Assembly (NCBI GenBank): GCA_016617855.1
Contig: JAECUM010017555.1
Coordinates: 22,056 to 86,055 of the forward strand
DNA from: Megalonaias nervosa
Lineage: Eukaryota > Mollusca > Bivalvia > Unionida > Unionidae
Direction: 5' to 3'
Length of the DNA: 64,000 nt
Every line of letters starts with the position of its first letter. The stretch's first letter is position 1. The notes under the pieces were generated by a model. That model was not told where the DNA came from. It saw only the letters and a list, made by a program, of their open reading frames with translations, and did not search any database. A program made the translations under genes and the position numbers. Of this stretch, positions 55,890 through 64,000 are shown one piece after another.

Positions 55890-56140
55890 TTAACAGCAGC
55901 TCCATGGGCTGAGTATCCTGGCGAGAAGCATCTTCCTGGATATAATTATTGTGCTCCTGGAACCCGACTTGATATCCAACTTGATGAGAAAGATCAACCA
56001 AGACCTGGAGAGTATCGATGCGATTGATCAAGCGTGCCACATTCATGATGTTGCGTATAAAAATAAAGATTTACAACAATGACATATTGCAGATGTGAAG
56101 TTGATTCACACTCTAAAGTCTTTAAAAAAATAAATCTCTC
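55890..56140 (+). pseudogene. phospholipase-A2-like (parvovirus VP1-type) domain in Polinton
   Basis: The plus strand encodes EKHLPGYNYCAPGTRLDIQL, then after a one-base shift IDQACHIHDVAYKNKDLQQ, a TGA, then HIADVKLIHTL. YC-x-PGT matches the calcium-binding loop and C-x2-HD-x2-Y the catalytic His-Asp helix of the short phospholipase A2 domain used by parvoviruses, and reported in adintovirus-like elements. Its role there is membrane breach during entry. It lies just upstream of the integrase on the same strand, and divergent from the ATPase. The frameshift and stop make it inactive. Confidence 0.75.
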
Positions 56141-56161
56141 AGAGAATCACTTGTTAATTTT

Positions 56162-56570
56162 TTGATAAGATCTGCGATGAAAGGTAAACTATTGCTAGGG
56201 ACTGGTAATTATAGTCGGTCAATTACTATTATAATGGAATCGATTTATTATAGCCCAAGAAGATATTGGAGGGGTAGAGCAGTGATTAGTAAACTTGCTG
56301 ATGCGGCAGGTGTTACATGTTCTGTTGCTGCAGATTGGTTAGCGTGACAGGCAGTATGGCAAATTCATCTTCCACCAGCTAAAAAAATTTAGTACGCACA
56401 TTTTGATGTCAGTACTCCCAATGAGGTTCATCAGGCAGACATTTTGTTTTTACCACACGATACTATTAAAACTGGTAGACGTCTATCGCGCACATACAAA
56501 TACGCATTGACTATCGTTGACGTTGCAAGTAGATACAAAGAAGCAGAGCTGCTATCAACAAAGGGCTATT
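56162..56570 (+). pseudogene. Polinton retroviral-like integrase, truncated
   Basis: The frame contains ESIYYSPRRYWRGRAVISKL, AGVTCSVAADWLA, a TGA, QAVWQIHLPPAKKI, a TAG, and then AHFDVSTPNEVHQADILFLP and YKYALTIVDVASRYKEAELL. The QAD and VDVASRYKEA blocks are the start of the catalytic core with the first Asp. After STK at about 56563 the sequence turns into a minisatellite, so the rest of the core and any chromodomain are lost. It is dead. Confidence 0.88.
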
Positions 56571-56665
56571 GGACACTTTGGCCCAAAGACAATTCAGCCC
56601 AACTTGGACCGAAAGTAAGACAATTTGGCCCAACTCGAAAGACAATTCGGTCCAACTTAATAATA
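56570..56665 (+). repeat. short minisatellite replacing the integrase end
   Basis: AAGACAATTCAGCCCAACTT, AAGACAATTTGGCCCAACTC and AAGACAATTCGGTCCAACTT are successive units. Confidence 0.8.
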
Positions 56666-56669
56666 CAAC

Positions 56670-58080
56670 TGACACTAGTTTTAACAAGTATTTTATTTTT
56701 AAAAGGAAATACTCAGTAAGAAATACTCAGTAATTTATAACTTATATATGCGTAAGTTAACTAAGACAAAATGGTTTTGGACAATTCTTATATAATTTGT
56801 TTTTTACCATATGCTTCAAACTCCTTGCTTTAGGTAACTGAATTATTTTTTTTCTTTTGGGATATAATGAGTGTAATGTATGAAATAAAGGGAGGTCACC
56901 TTTTCCTTTCTAGTACTTATTTTGTTTTTCAAAGTGAGAACGAATATCAATTATGTACAATAGTTAGTTCCTACCTGTGAACGTGTGCATGGTTTGAGAA
57001 CACCGTTTCATTCTCAGTTTAATTAGTTTGTAAAATAGAATAGGTTGAGAATAAATTTGAAACATTTGTTGAATTAGATAAATGTTTTTCGAAGTTATAA
57101 AGGTTAGGAGCTTTCGGGTATCTTTAGGAAAACCGTCCCAAAGACAACTATTACATGGTAGAAAGGACGTCTGAAAAAAAGTGATATAGTAGAGATGGAT
57201 GTGATGCTTTGGGAGTTACGTAGACAGTAATGAGTTGCATCATATCTCCTGTGGAAGAAGGTCGATTTTGTTTGGCATTTGAGTATTATAACTAAATACA
57301 ATATACATAATCTCTTCTTCTTCCTTCCTTGTGCAAGAGTTTTATCAACCAGTTTCTGTATAAAAAGACTCTCAAGAGCAATTAATCGGTGCAGCTTCCA
57401 ATTTAATTTTTTTCTCCAATCTGCCCATATCTTCAGTAGCAATTGTTCCAGACTTGAGAAACATATTCTAAAATGTGATGTATGAAAAGAATTTTATATA
57501 TAATTTGACCAAAGCTTCCTGCGAAAAGAACATTTAGTCAAGCACAATATGTATGTATGTATGTATGTGTGTATGTGTGTGTGTATGTGTGTGTGTGTAT
57601 GTATGTATGTATGTGCACTCAAGCTGGTGAGTTTTGTGTATACAGGCTCAGATGTATTTTGCTTTGTTTCACTTTATCCCATTCTAGCAATTATTTTGTT
57701 TCTCATATGAAAGAGAGCAAGAGAAGAGAGAGAGAGAGACTCGCACACACGGACAGACGCCTTTGCATGTGACGCCTACACAGTCTTTGCATGTGTGTAT
57801 ATTTTTAAAAAAAATTAGCAGCTTACAAGGGAAGAAAGATAATTTGTACCATAGTTAAGACTAGCAATCAGTTTATTCCTTTCTAATTTGTATGGAATAA
57901 TGGAGCAACTATGATTAACGATACTGACTGGTACTGTCAAGCTTTCAGTTTATGCACGCACACAATAAGACATAAACTTAAATAAAACATAACTTAAAAT
58001 AAAAATAAAAACAAACAATAAGCCTAACTGGTAAGAGCTTAATATTGCAGCAACTAAACACTGACAAAATGCTCAGCATT
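56670..58080. other. no recognisable gene; microsatellite inside
   Basis: A (TATG)n/(TGTG)n run at 57549-57615 and a GA run near 57725. Other frames lack motifs. Confidence 0.5.
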
Positions 58081-58081
58081 A

Positions 58082-58083
<2 letters not shown>

Positions 58084-58131
<48 letters not shown>
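58084..58131 (+). repeat. (CT)n(CA)n microsatellite
   Basis: About eight CT units followed by about 17 CA units. Confidence 0.95.
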
Positions 58132-58136
<5 letters not shown>

Positions 58137-58220
58137 CTGATATAAAAGTATCAACATATGTGATCATTGAACAATATAAGGAATAGTTTGATCAACGATT
58201 CTGAAACGCAACTCAGTTTT

Positions 58221-58721
58221 TCAGCTTTGTGGTCCGTAGATGCTTCCACACATTCTTACAAGACCATTGACACTGATATCCTTATTTGTGTACTTCCTCC
58301 AAATCCTAAAAAGTTTTCCATGCATGGTACGGATCTGCTTAGTTTGGTGTCTTGTCAGTTTTCCTTCCAATACCATCTTTACTTGAGATGGTATCATTTG
58401 GGCTTCTTTGTATAGTAGAGTAAGCATAAGATAAAACTGATGGTTGCTTTTACGCGCTTTGCGATTCAATCGACTGTGCCAGCCCTCCACGTCATTGTTT
58501 GTGCATACCGTTTTTCCGAAGACACTCCACGTAGATATGGACCTAATTGTGCTGGATATCCACCTGTCACTAATATACATCATCCATTCATCTAACGTGG
58601 CGGTTCTGACCTTTCCTTTTCCTTTTTCAAAAGCTGCGGGGATATGTTCGGCTGGCAGAAAGGGCAAAGCAAATACCTTTCTACAAAACTTGAAAACAGC
58701 ATCCCGCTGGTTGTATGCCAT
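58221..58721 (-). pseudogene. FLYWCH-MULE gene, last exon
   Basis: Acceptor TTATTTGTAG at 58722, then an open 166-codon exon with MAYNQRDAVFKFCRKVFALP, FLPAEHIPAAFEKG, TNNDVEGWHSRLNRKARKSN and LVRMCGSIYGPQS. TNNDVEGWH is the conserved C-terminal block carrying the last acidic catalytic residue of MULE transposases. This exon itself is intact. Confidence 0.85.
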
Positions 58722-58948
58722 CTACAAATAAACAATATATACATATTAGCCCTCATATTGATGCTGATAACGAGATCATTTACATAATAAGGAAAATTTT
58801 ACAAACGAACATTGTGAACCATCTTATCTCTAGGTTCAAATAGTGAAGAACTGATAAAAATATAAATGAAGACTTAACGTGTCACGAATAGACTAAATAT
58901 GAAAAATAGACTAAAACAGTTGTATATAAGAAATAGAACAATATTTAC

Positions 58949-59116
58949 CTCAAGACCTTATCGCCACATAGCCTGGCCCCAGTGAAAGACACATCCACTT
59001 ATATGTGGATTATTGAAAACTAAGCGGAGTGCCTTCCATATTCCACTTTCGAAGTCTGCTACAAATGACTTGACTGATGGTTCTCTGGGTAGAAGTCAAA
59101 GTAGAGCCTGGAGCAC
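58949..59116 (-). pseudogene. FLYWCH-MULE gene, fourth exon with two stops
   Basis: 168 bases between AATTATTAG-like acceptor and GAG|GTAAAT donor. It reads REPSVKSFVADFESGIWKAL, RLVFNNPHISGCVFHWGQAM, with TGA after VLQALL and TAA after MWR. VADFE and the GC-x-FHW block are MULE catalytic-core signatures. Confidence 0.8.
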
Positions 59117-60700
59117 CTAATAATGAAACATTATGTAAATTGATTTTAATATGGAGAAAAAATATATAGCGAACAGAGAATATATAAAATGTGAACGAAT
59201 TTTTGTTTTCTTCATAGTTTGCAGAATGAAGACATTGTAAAGTTACTCCAGGGGTCACGCTACCAGGCGAAGTGGGTGACAAAGTCGCCTAAAATATGTA
59301 AACTTCGCCTTCTTCTCTTAGGAAAGCGAAAATGACTTGACCCTGTGATTTTTTTTTCGAGATACATTGACCGACCATATCTTTTTGATATGCCCCCTCG
59401 CCTTAGCCAGGTTAGTTCCAGTGTTGTGTTGTAGCGAAATGTTATCAAGCCATCGGTAGCTAGGCCTAGTTTTGTTGTCAATTACGTTGACAAACTCTTG
59501 CACATTCACAGGCATGTGTTTTGACAGCTGACTGACCATTAACCCTTTCCGGAGTCGGTTAGCAACTATCACTGCCCGATTTCCGCATGCTATCCTTAAT
59601 GATAAAAACATACAAACTTGTGTTTCGAAACTTGAACAATAGTGTGTAAATAACAATTTTGTGTTTTAAGAACAGAATCGGTGATCTGGATATTTCAAAT
59701 GCCTCTTGTAGACTATTTTGTCATAAAATTAGTTTGAAACTGTAAGTGAACCAGTAACGGGGAAATAAATCACTGTGTGTGGAAGTACCAGTTTAAAGTT
59801 TATTCAATTGTCTGTTTTCGAAAATCATCGTGCGAATATATTCAGAAAAAATACGATTCATCAAAAGCAAAGCCTAGGTATTCTGTTATTTGAGACTTAA
59901 CTTTAAATGCTATTATATAGGTCAGAAACGTAAGAAACAATGCTACGTTGTGGAATTTGCAAAAAGCACCTTATGGTCAAAGTTGTTTTCCGACTTGACT
60001 CGTATTTGTGAATATATGAAAAAAAAGACGTGCAGCTTTTTCTATCTAGCCAATGCCTAAAATTACTTCAAGTATATAGACAAATAAAACAAACCAAAAA
60101 TTTTCAATCCTATCAATGGACTGTTGAAATGAAGCTATATGAAGTGAGCGGTAACATTATGAAAGTCGCTCCTTCTAAAAATAGATGCACTCACATGTCT
60201 GTGTTGATTCGGTTGGAAAGAAGGCTGTAGTTCATATACCGACTATAAAGGAGCAATGTCTGTAATTTTATTCATTTTAGTGTTATGTATGAATAGTTAC
60301 GGTAATGTTTTATTTGCAACAAAGAAATTAGGGCGAAAAGTATGATCTGAACAAACGTCTGCATTTGCCCTCATGTACATGGTACAGGGGTTGTTTCAAA
60401 TGATTTTAGAAATCTTTCAAAGTGCCATTATTGTGAACTTTATTAAAGTATTTTTTAAAAATTGATTAAGGGTAGTTGATTAAGCATTTTTACTAACTTG
60501 CATTTACAGTAATGTAATCTGGTTACTTTGTTAAAATTTGTTACAATGTTGTTTCTGTTATTATCTTTTCAAGTCATGTGGCCAAAATAACTCAGAAAAT
60601 GTTATACTTGAAAATAAAGTCTTGCTTAAATCCAATGCTAAATGCAAATATGAATACTGGGAAATAAAGGGCATAATTCAAATTAAAGGAAACGCACACA

Positions 60701-60703
<3 letters not shown>

Positions 60704-60752
<49 letters not shown>
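60704..60752 (+). repeat. (CA)n microsatellite
   Basis: About 25 CA units ending in TATATATA, inside the third intron of the FLYWCH-MULE gene. Confidence 0.95.
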
Positions 60753-60763
<11 letters not shown>

Positions 60764-60784
60764 TGCATTTCTTGCTTTGTGTCC

Positions 60785-60890
60785 ACTTCTCCCTGTTGAG
60801 CTCTCACTTCTCCCTGTTCTGTCTAAAAGGAGAAGTCACTTCTCCCTAACATTCAAGTCTAGCTTGACCCCTGTTACTCGCGTTTTTATT
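60785..60890 (+). repeat. dispersed repeat also at 24990-25065
   Basis: TCACTTCTCC.TAA.ATTCAAG and GTTGACCCC-like or CTTGACCCCTG phrases occur in both places in the same order. Confidence 0.55.
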
Positions 60891-60934
60891 TATAGTGAAT
60901 ATTATCCAAAGTGGTGAGCAAAATAATAAACTAC

Positions 60935-61213
60935 CTTCTTGTAATCTTTCTTGTTCTTGCTGGACATCACGATGAACACTAATGGTACTTGCTTCATATT
61001 TTCTCTAGACTTCAAGAAACTCTGAACCGTTAGTAACTGATAAAAAGGTTTCTTCATGATCTTGAAGGTACCATCGATGTACCATGTTTTAGCCTTGCTC
61101 AGGAGTTCCAGCTGGAAATCAGTAGCAAATATTAAGTGGCTTTTGTCTTTGCGGATTACATCTTGTCTGAAGAAGGGCTCTGTAGTTGCATTCGACAAGT
61201 AGTCTTCGTCCAG
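60935..61213 (-). pseudogene. FLYWCH-MULE gene, third exon
   Basis: 93 open codons between TTTTCAG and AAG|GTAGTT: DEDYLSNATTEPFFRQDV, HLIFATDFQLELLSKAKTWY, IDGTFKIMKKPFYQLLTVQS and QVPLVFIVMSSKNKKDY. WYIDGTFK holds the first catalytic Asp of the MULE core. Confidence 0.85.
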
Positions 61214-61371
61214 CTGAAAATTAAAAATAAACAACACCTTCTTAAGAACACATATTTGATATGAATCAAACGTAACATAGAAATAATTTATTCAGTATAA
61301 GGTTCCGCTTGTATTTGTCATGTAATATTCGATAGAGAAAAATGATGAGTTATGTACTGTCATTTATGTAC

Positions 61372-61557
61372 CTCGAATGACAAGTCTGATGGGTCCGTAG
61401 GTCTTTCTCTTTCTCTATATCTGTTACAGTTTCGAATCATGTTGTTGTAGGTGGGTCTTGATGCTTCCAGTTGTTCAACATCTATGTGCTCCTGAAGTAC
61501 GCAATCTACAACATTCTGGGCAGGATCAAACAAATCATGTACAGCTTTGACTCTCAG
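61372..61557 (-). pseudogene. FLYWCH-MULE gene, second exon
   Basis: 62 open codons between TTTTTTCAG and GAG|GTACAT: LRVKAVHDLFDPAQNVVDCV, then PTYNNMIRNCNRYRERERPT and DPSDLSFE. It links the finger to the transposase core. Confidence 0.8.
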
Positions 61558-61805
61558 CTGAAAAAATAATTCGATACATTTATGTACCACTATAACTTTG
61601 CCTTTGCTTCAACTCAATATACATAATTACAACTATACTTATAAAAATTTAGTATTACGCATTATTCATATAGCAAAGTTTAGAACAGAGTCAAACTCAT
61701 TTAGAACATATTCTAAGTTTGCAGATATATTATGTTTATGTATTATTATCGTGTCCTGTTACTGCTAGTTCTCCAATAAATGTATGTAATATAATTAAAT
61801 TCTAC

Positions 61806-62060
61806 CTCCTTGCGAATATTAACTGCTGTCAGTACATCAGGTTTTGCAGCATGTAAATGTGTCTGGTGAGCTCAATGAATGAGTCACCCTGCTGTCGGAT
61901 GATGACAGGACAGGCAGTGACCTTGATGCGAATGCTGCAACACCATTCTGTAGTTCCATTGTTTTGTCTCTTTATCGTATATGTATAACCATCACTAGCG
62001 ACGAGTTTTCTCTTGCCTTTCTGTTCCCATGTTGACAACTGTGAAAGTAACAACAGCCTC
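61806..62060 (-). pseudogene. FLYWCH zinc-finger exon, frameshifted
   Basis: It reads GKRKLVASDGYTYTIKRQNN, TTEWCCSIRIKVTACPVIIR, QQGDSFIEL and, after a frame change, THLHAAKPDVLTAVNIRKE before donor GAG|GTAGAA at 61805. W-x-C ... C and H-x-H are the zinc ligands of FLYWCH. A second frame change lies at the start (FTVVNMGTERQ in another frame). Confidence 0.75.
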
Positions 62061-62465
62061 TGTCATAGAATTCTCTGTTTGGGTTGAGCCATCTGTCAGA
62101 GAACTACCATAAGAAAAGATATGCCATTGCATGTATCCGTACATACAGCTGTGAATAAACAAACGCGCTTGGTTTCGTGTTACAAAGATTTTCAATGGGA
62201 GCATCAGTGTTCACAAATTGTTCAGGTACGAGTACTAATTAATCATTACAAGGAGTATTTATTTCATTATTCTTTATGTTGTTGATGAAATGAGTCTGCT
62301 ATAATCAATTTTCCAGATAACTGGCCAGGGACCAACTGAGTGTTAGAAAATTGGTATATATAAAATGGTGTAATTTGCAATTTGTTTCTATTAACAATAT
62401 GTAAGTTTGTTTGGAAGAAAAAAAAACAACAAACAAAACAAAACAATGTATATAATTTTCTTGCA

Positions 62466-62675
62466 CTTCTTCATGTAGTTGAATCGAAGACCTGTTCGTT
62501 ATATCGAAGGTAGAACGTTCAACGGGGTGTACTGGTTCAGTGCTTCTGTTTGGTATGTCGACAGATGATCCAGGGTTGTCTATAAAGGTGCTCTCTAAAA
62601 AGGGATCAGCATCCATTGGCGTTGACTCAGCAATAGGAATTACAGTTGTCCATGAGTGGGTAACGTCATAGTTCT
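62466..62675 (-). CDS. probable upstream exon of the FLYWCH-MULE gene
   Basis: After an acceptor (TTTATTAG) the frame reads NYDVTHSWTTVIPIAESTPM, DADPFLESTFIDNPGSSVDI, PNRSTEPVHPVERSTFDITN and SSIQLHEEV. It is coding-like, Pro/Ser-rich and in the expected position for the N-terminal region. A good donor at its end was not found. Confidence 0.5.
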
Positions 62676-62792
62676 AATAAATCAGAAGTATTATTTTTAA
62701 ATTCTTCTTAATCTACAACATTGCACATAATAATTAAATGTATAATATATAATTAAAATAATAAAATGGATCAATTAATGATGAATTTGAAA

Positions 62793-62797
<5 letters not shown>

Positions 62798-62840
<43 letters not shown>
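62798..62840. repeat. (TA)n microsatellite
   Basis: Uninterrupted TA run of about 43 bases. Confidence 0.95.
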
Positions 62841-62842
<2 letters not shown>

Positions 62843-62902
62843 CCTCTCTTGTTTTCAAGAGTTTTATTTTCAATTTCAATTATACTGATATTCTTTAATC
62901 AG

Positions 62903-63024
62903 CAACTTGCACACTGAGAAGCACCACGGAATGAATAACCAGTTTTTGCTCTATTGCCACTTATGCTAAGCTCCAGCGCTGGCGGATCTTCGTCGTATGA
63001 TGCATTGACAGCAACCGGAGTCTG
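62903..63024 (-). CDS. short coding-like exon, last or isolated
   Basis: After acceptor TTCGTTCTCAG the frame reads TPVAVNASYDEDPPALELSI, SGNRAKTGYSFRGASQCASC, then TGA. It is about 40 codons and may be the end of another gene or a first part of the neighbouring one. Confidence 0.3.
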
Positions 63025-63099
63025 AGAACGAAATTACGAAAGGTGCATAAAAAACAAAAAACAACATATATACGTGAGCAGCAGAGAGGGTGAACAGAC

Positions 63100-63992
63100 C
63101 ACTGTATGGAAGATGCTCCAAAACGTTTGGGAAAGCTACAGGACGAAGGCATCCATCAGTCCGGACTGAATGCCAGAGCTGCGCCAGGTAAAGAAAAAAA
63201 CAGACGACCAGTCGTTTTCAGTGCGTACATTGTTAGAATACCGACAGATAAAAGAGTCTGCGACATCACTTCAGGGTTTTACCTACGTGGAAATAGAGTA
63301 GTTTTATGTGACTATATAACAACAAACTGAAACTATTTGATAAGGATTTCAAGTATTTATGTAGTTGTTAAATATCTAAGCCTCACTATATGTGTTCTTT
63401 AGATGCCCAAACTCTGGCGTTGACATCAATAGGATCTGAATCCGGTGGTTGGGAGGGGATCAAAATATTCTCCGTCACAGAGAGCTTTTTTCAAACAAGA
63501 ACTATTGAGACACTCGACAGAACCTACTGGGACATAAATTCTATACATCAAGATTTGTTCATATATGTAAGTATGTATGACTTTGAGGAATCTATCCAGG
63601 TGTATAAGTCTGCCCAAAAACCAACGCAGACGATAAGGCCGAAAGGCCTGAAGTCAAGCATCAAACGATTTTGCATAAGTCGTGACAGGTAACTGCTCTA
63701 CTGCACAACAAATGAGGGGATCGTCAGTATGGATATGTCAGGAAAAGTAAAGAAGATCTCCAACTATTCAGATGCGGACGGCATTATCATAGGAAACGAA
63801 GGAGCCATATACAGCTGCAGCGGAAAGGAAAACTCAGTTGTTAGAATTTCGCAGCACGGAGGGGAAGAGGTTATTATATCACAGGAAGACGGAGTTGAAA
63901 ATCCAAGAAGCATTTGTCTGAACATGAGGAACGATAAACTTCTCGTTATGGAAACAAAGCAAGATGTAGTCAAACTATACAAAATTACTTGA
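63100..63992 (+). pseudogene. NHL/beta-propeller C-terminal part of a TRIM2-like gene
   Basis: The translation reads ICDITSGFYLRGNRVVLCDY-like (RVCDITSGFYLRGNRVVLCD), then in a shifted frame KLFDKDFKYLC, SLDAQTLALTSIGSESGGW, SFFQTRTIETLDRTYWDINS and, past a TAA at 63690, GIVSMDMSGKVKKISNYSDA, KENSVVRISQHGGEE and DKLLVMETKQDVVKLYKIT-stop. Blade-like repeats with V.L.DY and V.L.-type strands suit the propeller that ends TRIM2/3/TRIM71-like proteins. A two-base shift near 63318, two stops and absence of RING and B-boxes nearby mark it as a broken fragment. Confidence 0.65.
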
Positions 63993-64000
63993 TAGATAGT

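Larger units (their letters stand above)
52798..56570. mobile_element. Polinton/Maverick fragment, copy 2
   Basis: Minus strand: truncated protease, conserved unknown, tail of the F54H12.2-type capsid gene, then about 1.2 kb of other sequence, then the packaging ATPase. Plus strand, divergent: a phospholipase-A2-like domain and the start of the integrase. The copy is cut at the protease end next to the Penelope-like element (52797) and at the integrase by a minisatellite near 56570. No polymerase B or terminal repeats are visible. Confidence 0.85.
58221..62060 (-). pseudogene. FLYWCH zinc finger-MULE transposase gene, five exons, broken
   Basis: Minus-strand exons at about 61806-62060, 61372-61557, 60935-61213, 58949-59116 and 58221-58721 join in phase 0 at all four junctions and give a FLYWCH finger followed by a MULE (Mutator-like) transposase domain, ending GSIYGPQS-stop. 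Such intron-bearing FLYWCH-MULE genes are abundant in molluscs and may be transposon-derived host families. The FLYWCH exon carries frameshifts and the fourth exon two stops (TGA, TAA), so this copy is probably not functional, though splice signals remain excellent. Confidence 0.8.

Noticed and set aside
59260..59656. Minus-strand frames of 73-112 codons in the third FLYWCH-MULE intron
   Set aside because: They lie between two phase-matched exons, lack splice sites that fit, and match nothing recognised.

Overview
The window is animal nuclear DNA: AT-rich, full of microsatellites and minisatellites, with an intron-bearing gene and many broken transposons. Two tRNA-derived SINE families, FLYWCH/MULE genes, TRIM-like genes, DIRS elements, a Penelope-like element and two Polinton/Maverick fragments together suggest a lophotrochozoan, most likely a bivalve mollusc. 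That assignment is inference from family content; no species marker is visible.

Layout. 1-6 kb: a dead mariner, palindromes and simple repeats. 6.1-8.6 kb: a SINE, three copies of a promoter-like repeat, two histone-type mRNA 3' ends and two small non-histone reading frames. 8.8-12 kb: Polinton copy 1 on the minus strand (minor capsid, basic core protein, capsid protein of the F54H12.2 type, conserved unknown, protease), mostly broken. 12.6-13.9 kb: a dispersed repeat and a LINE tail. 15.7-21.3 kb: a decayed Ty3/gypsy element with integrase upstream of reverse transcriptase (Gmr1-like order), with LTR pieces and a second, inverted copy of the 12.6-kb repeat.

22.1-49.1 kb holds the main host gene as I read it: eight plus-strand exons whose seven junctions are all phase-compatible. 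They encode Gln-rich and Gly/Arg-rich segments, then two B-boxes with a coiled coil (TRIM-like), then an unrecognised C-terminal region. Its introns hold a six-kb DIRS element with inverted terminal repeats (30.2-36.2 kb) that carries a solo LTR, a second DIRS remnant (41.6-45.3 kb) that carries two SINEs, MITEs, minisatellites and a hAT remnant. Whether the gene is functional is open: exon 3 carries an in-frame TGA, and a RING-like sequence just upstream of exon 5 is decayed.

49-64 kb: a Penelope-like 3' end with a hammerhead-like motif; Polinton copy 2 (truncated protease, conserved unknown, capsid tail, intact packaging ATPase, phospholipase-A2-like domain, truncated integrase); a FLYWCH-MULE transposase gene on the minus strand with intact introns but broken exons; and a broken NHL/beta-propeller (TRIM2-like) tail.

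All homology calls are from reading translations by eye; no search was run. Element boundaries are approximate except where terminal repeats or target-site duplications are stated.
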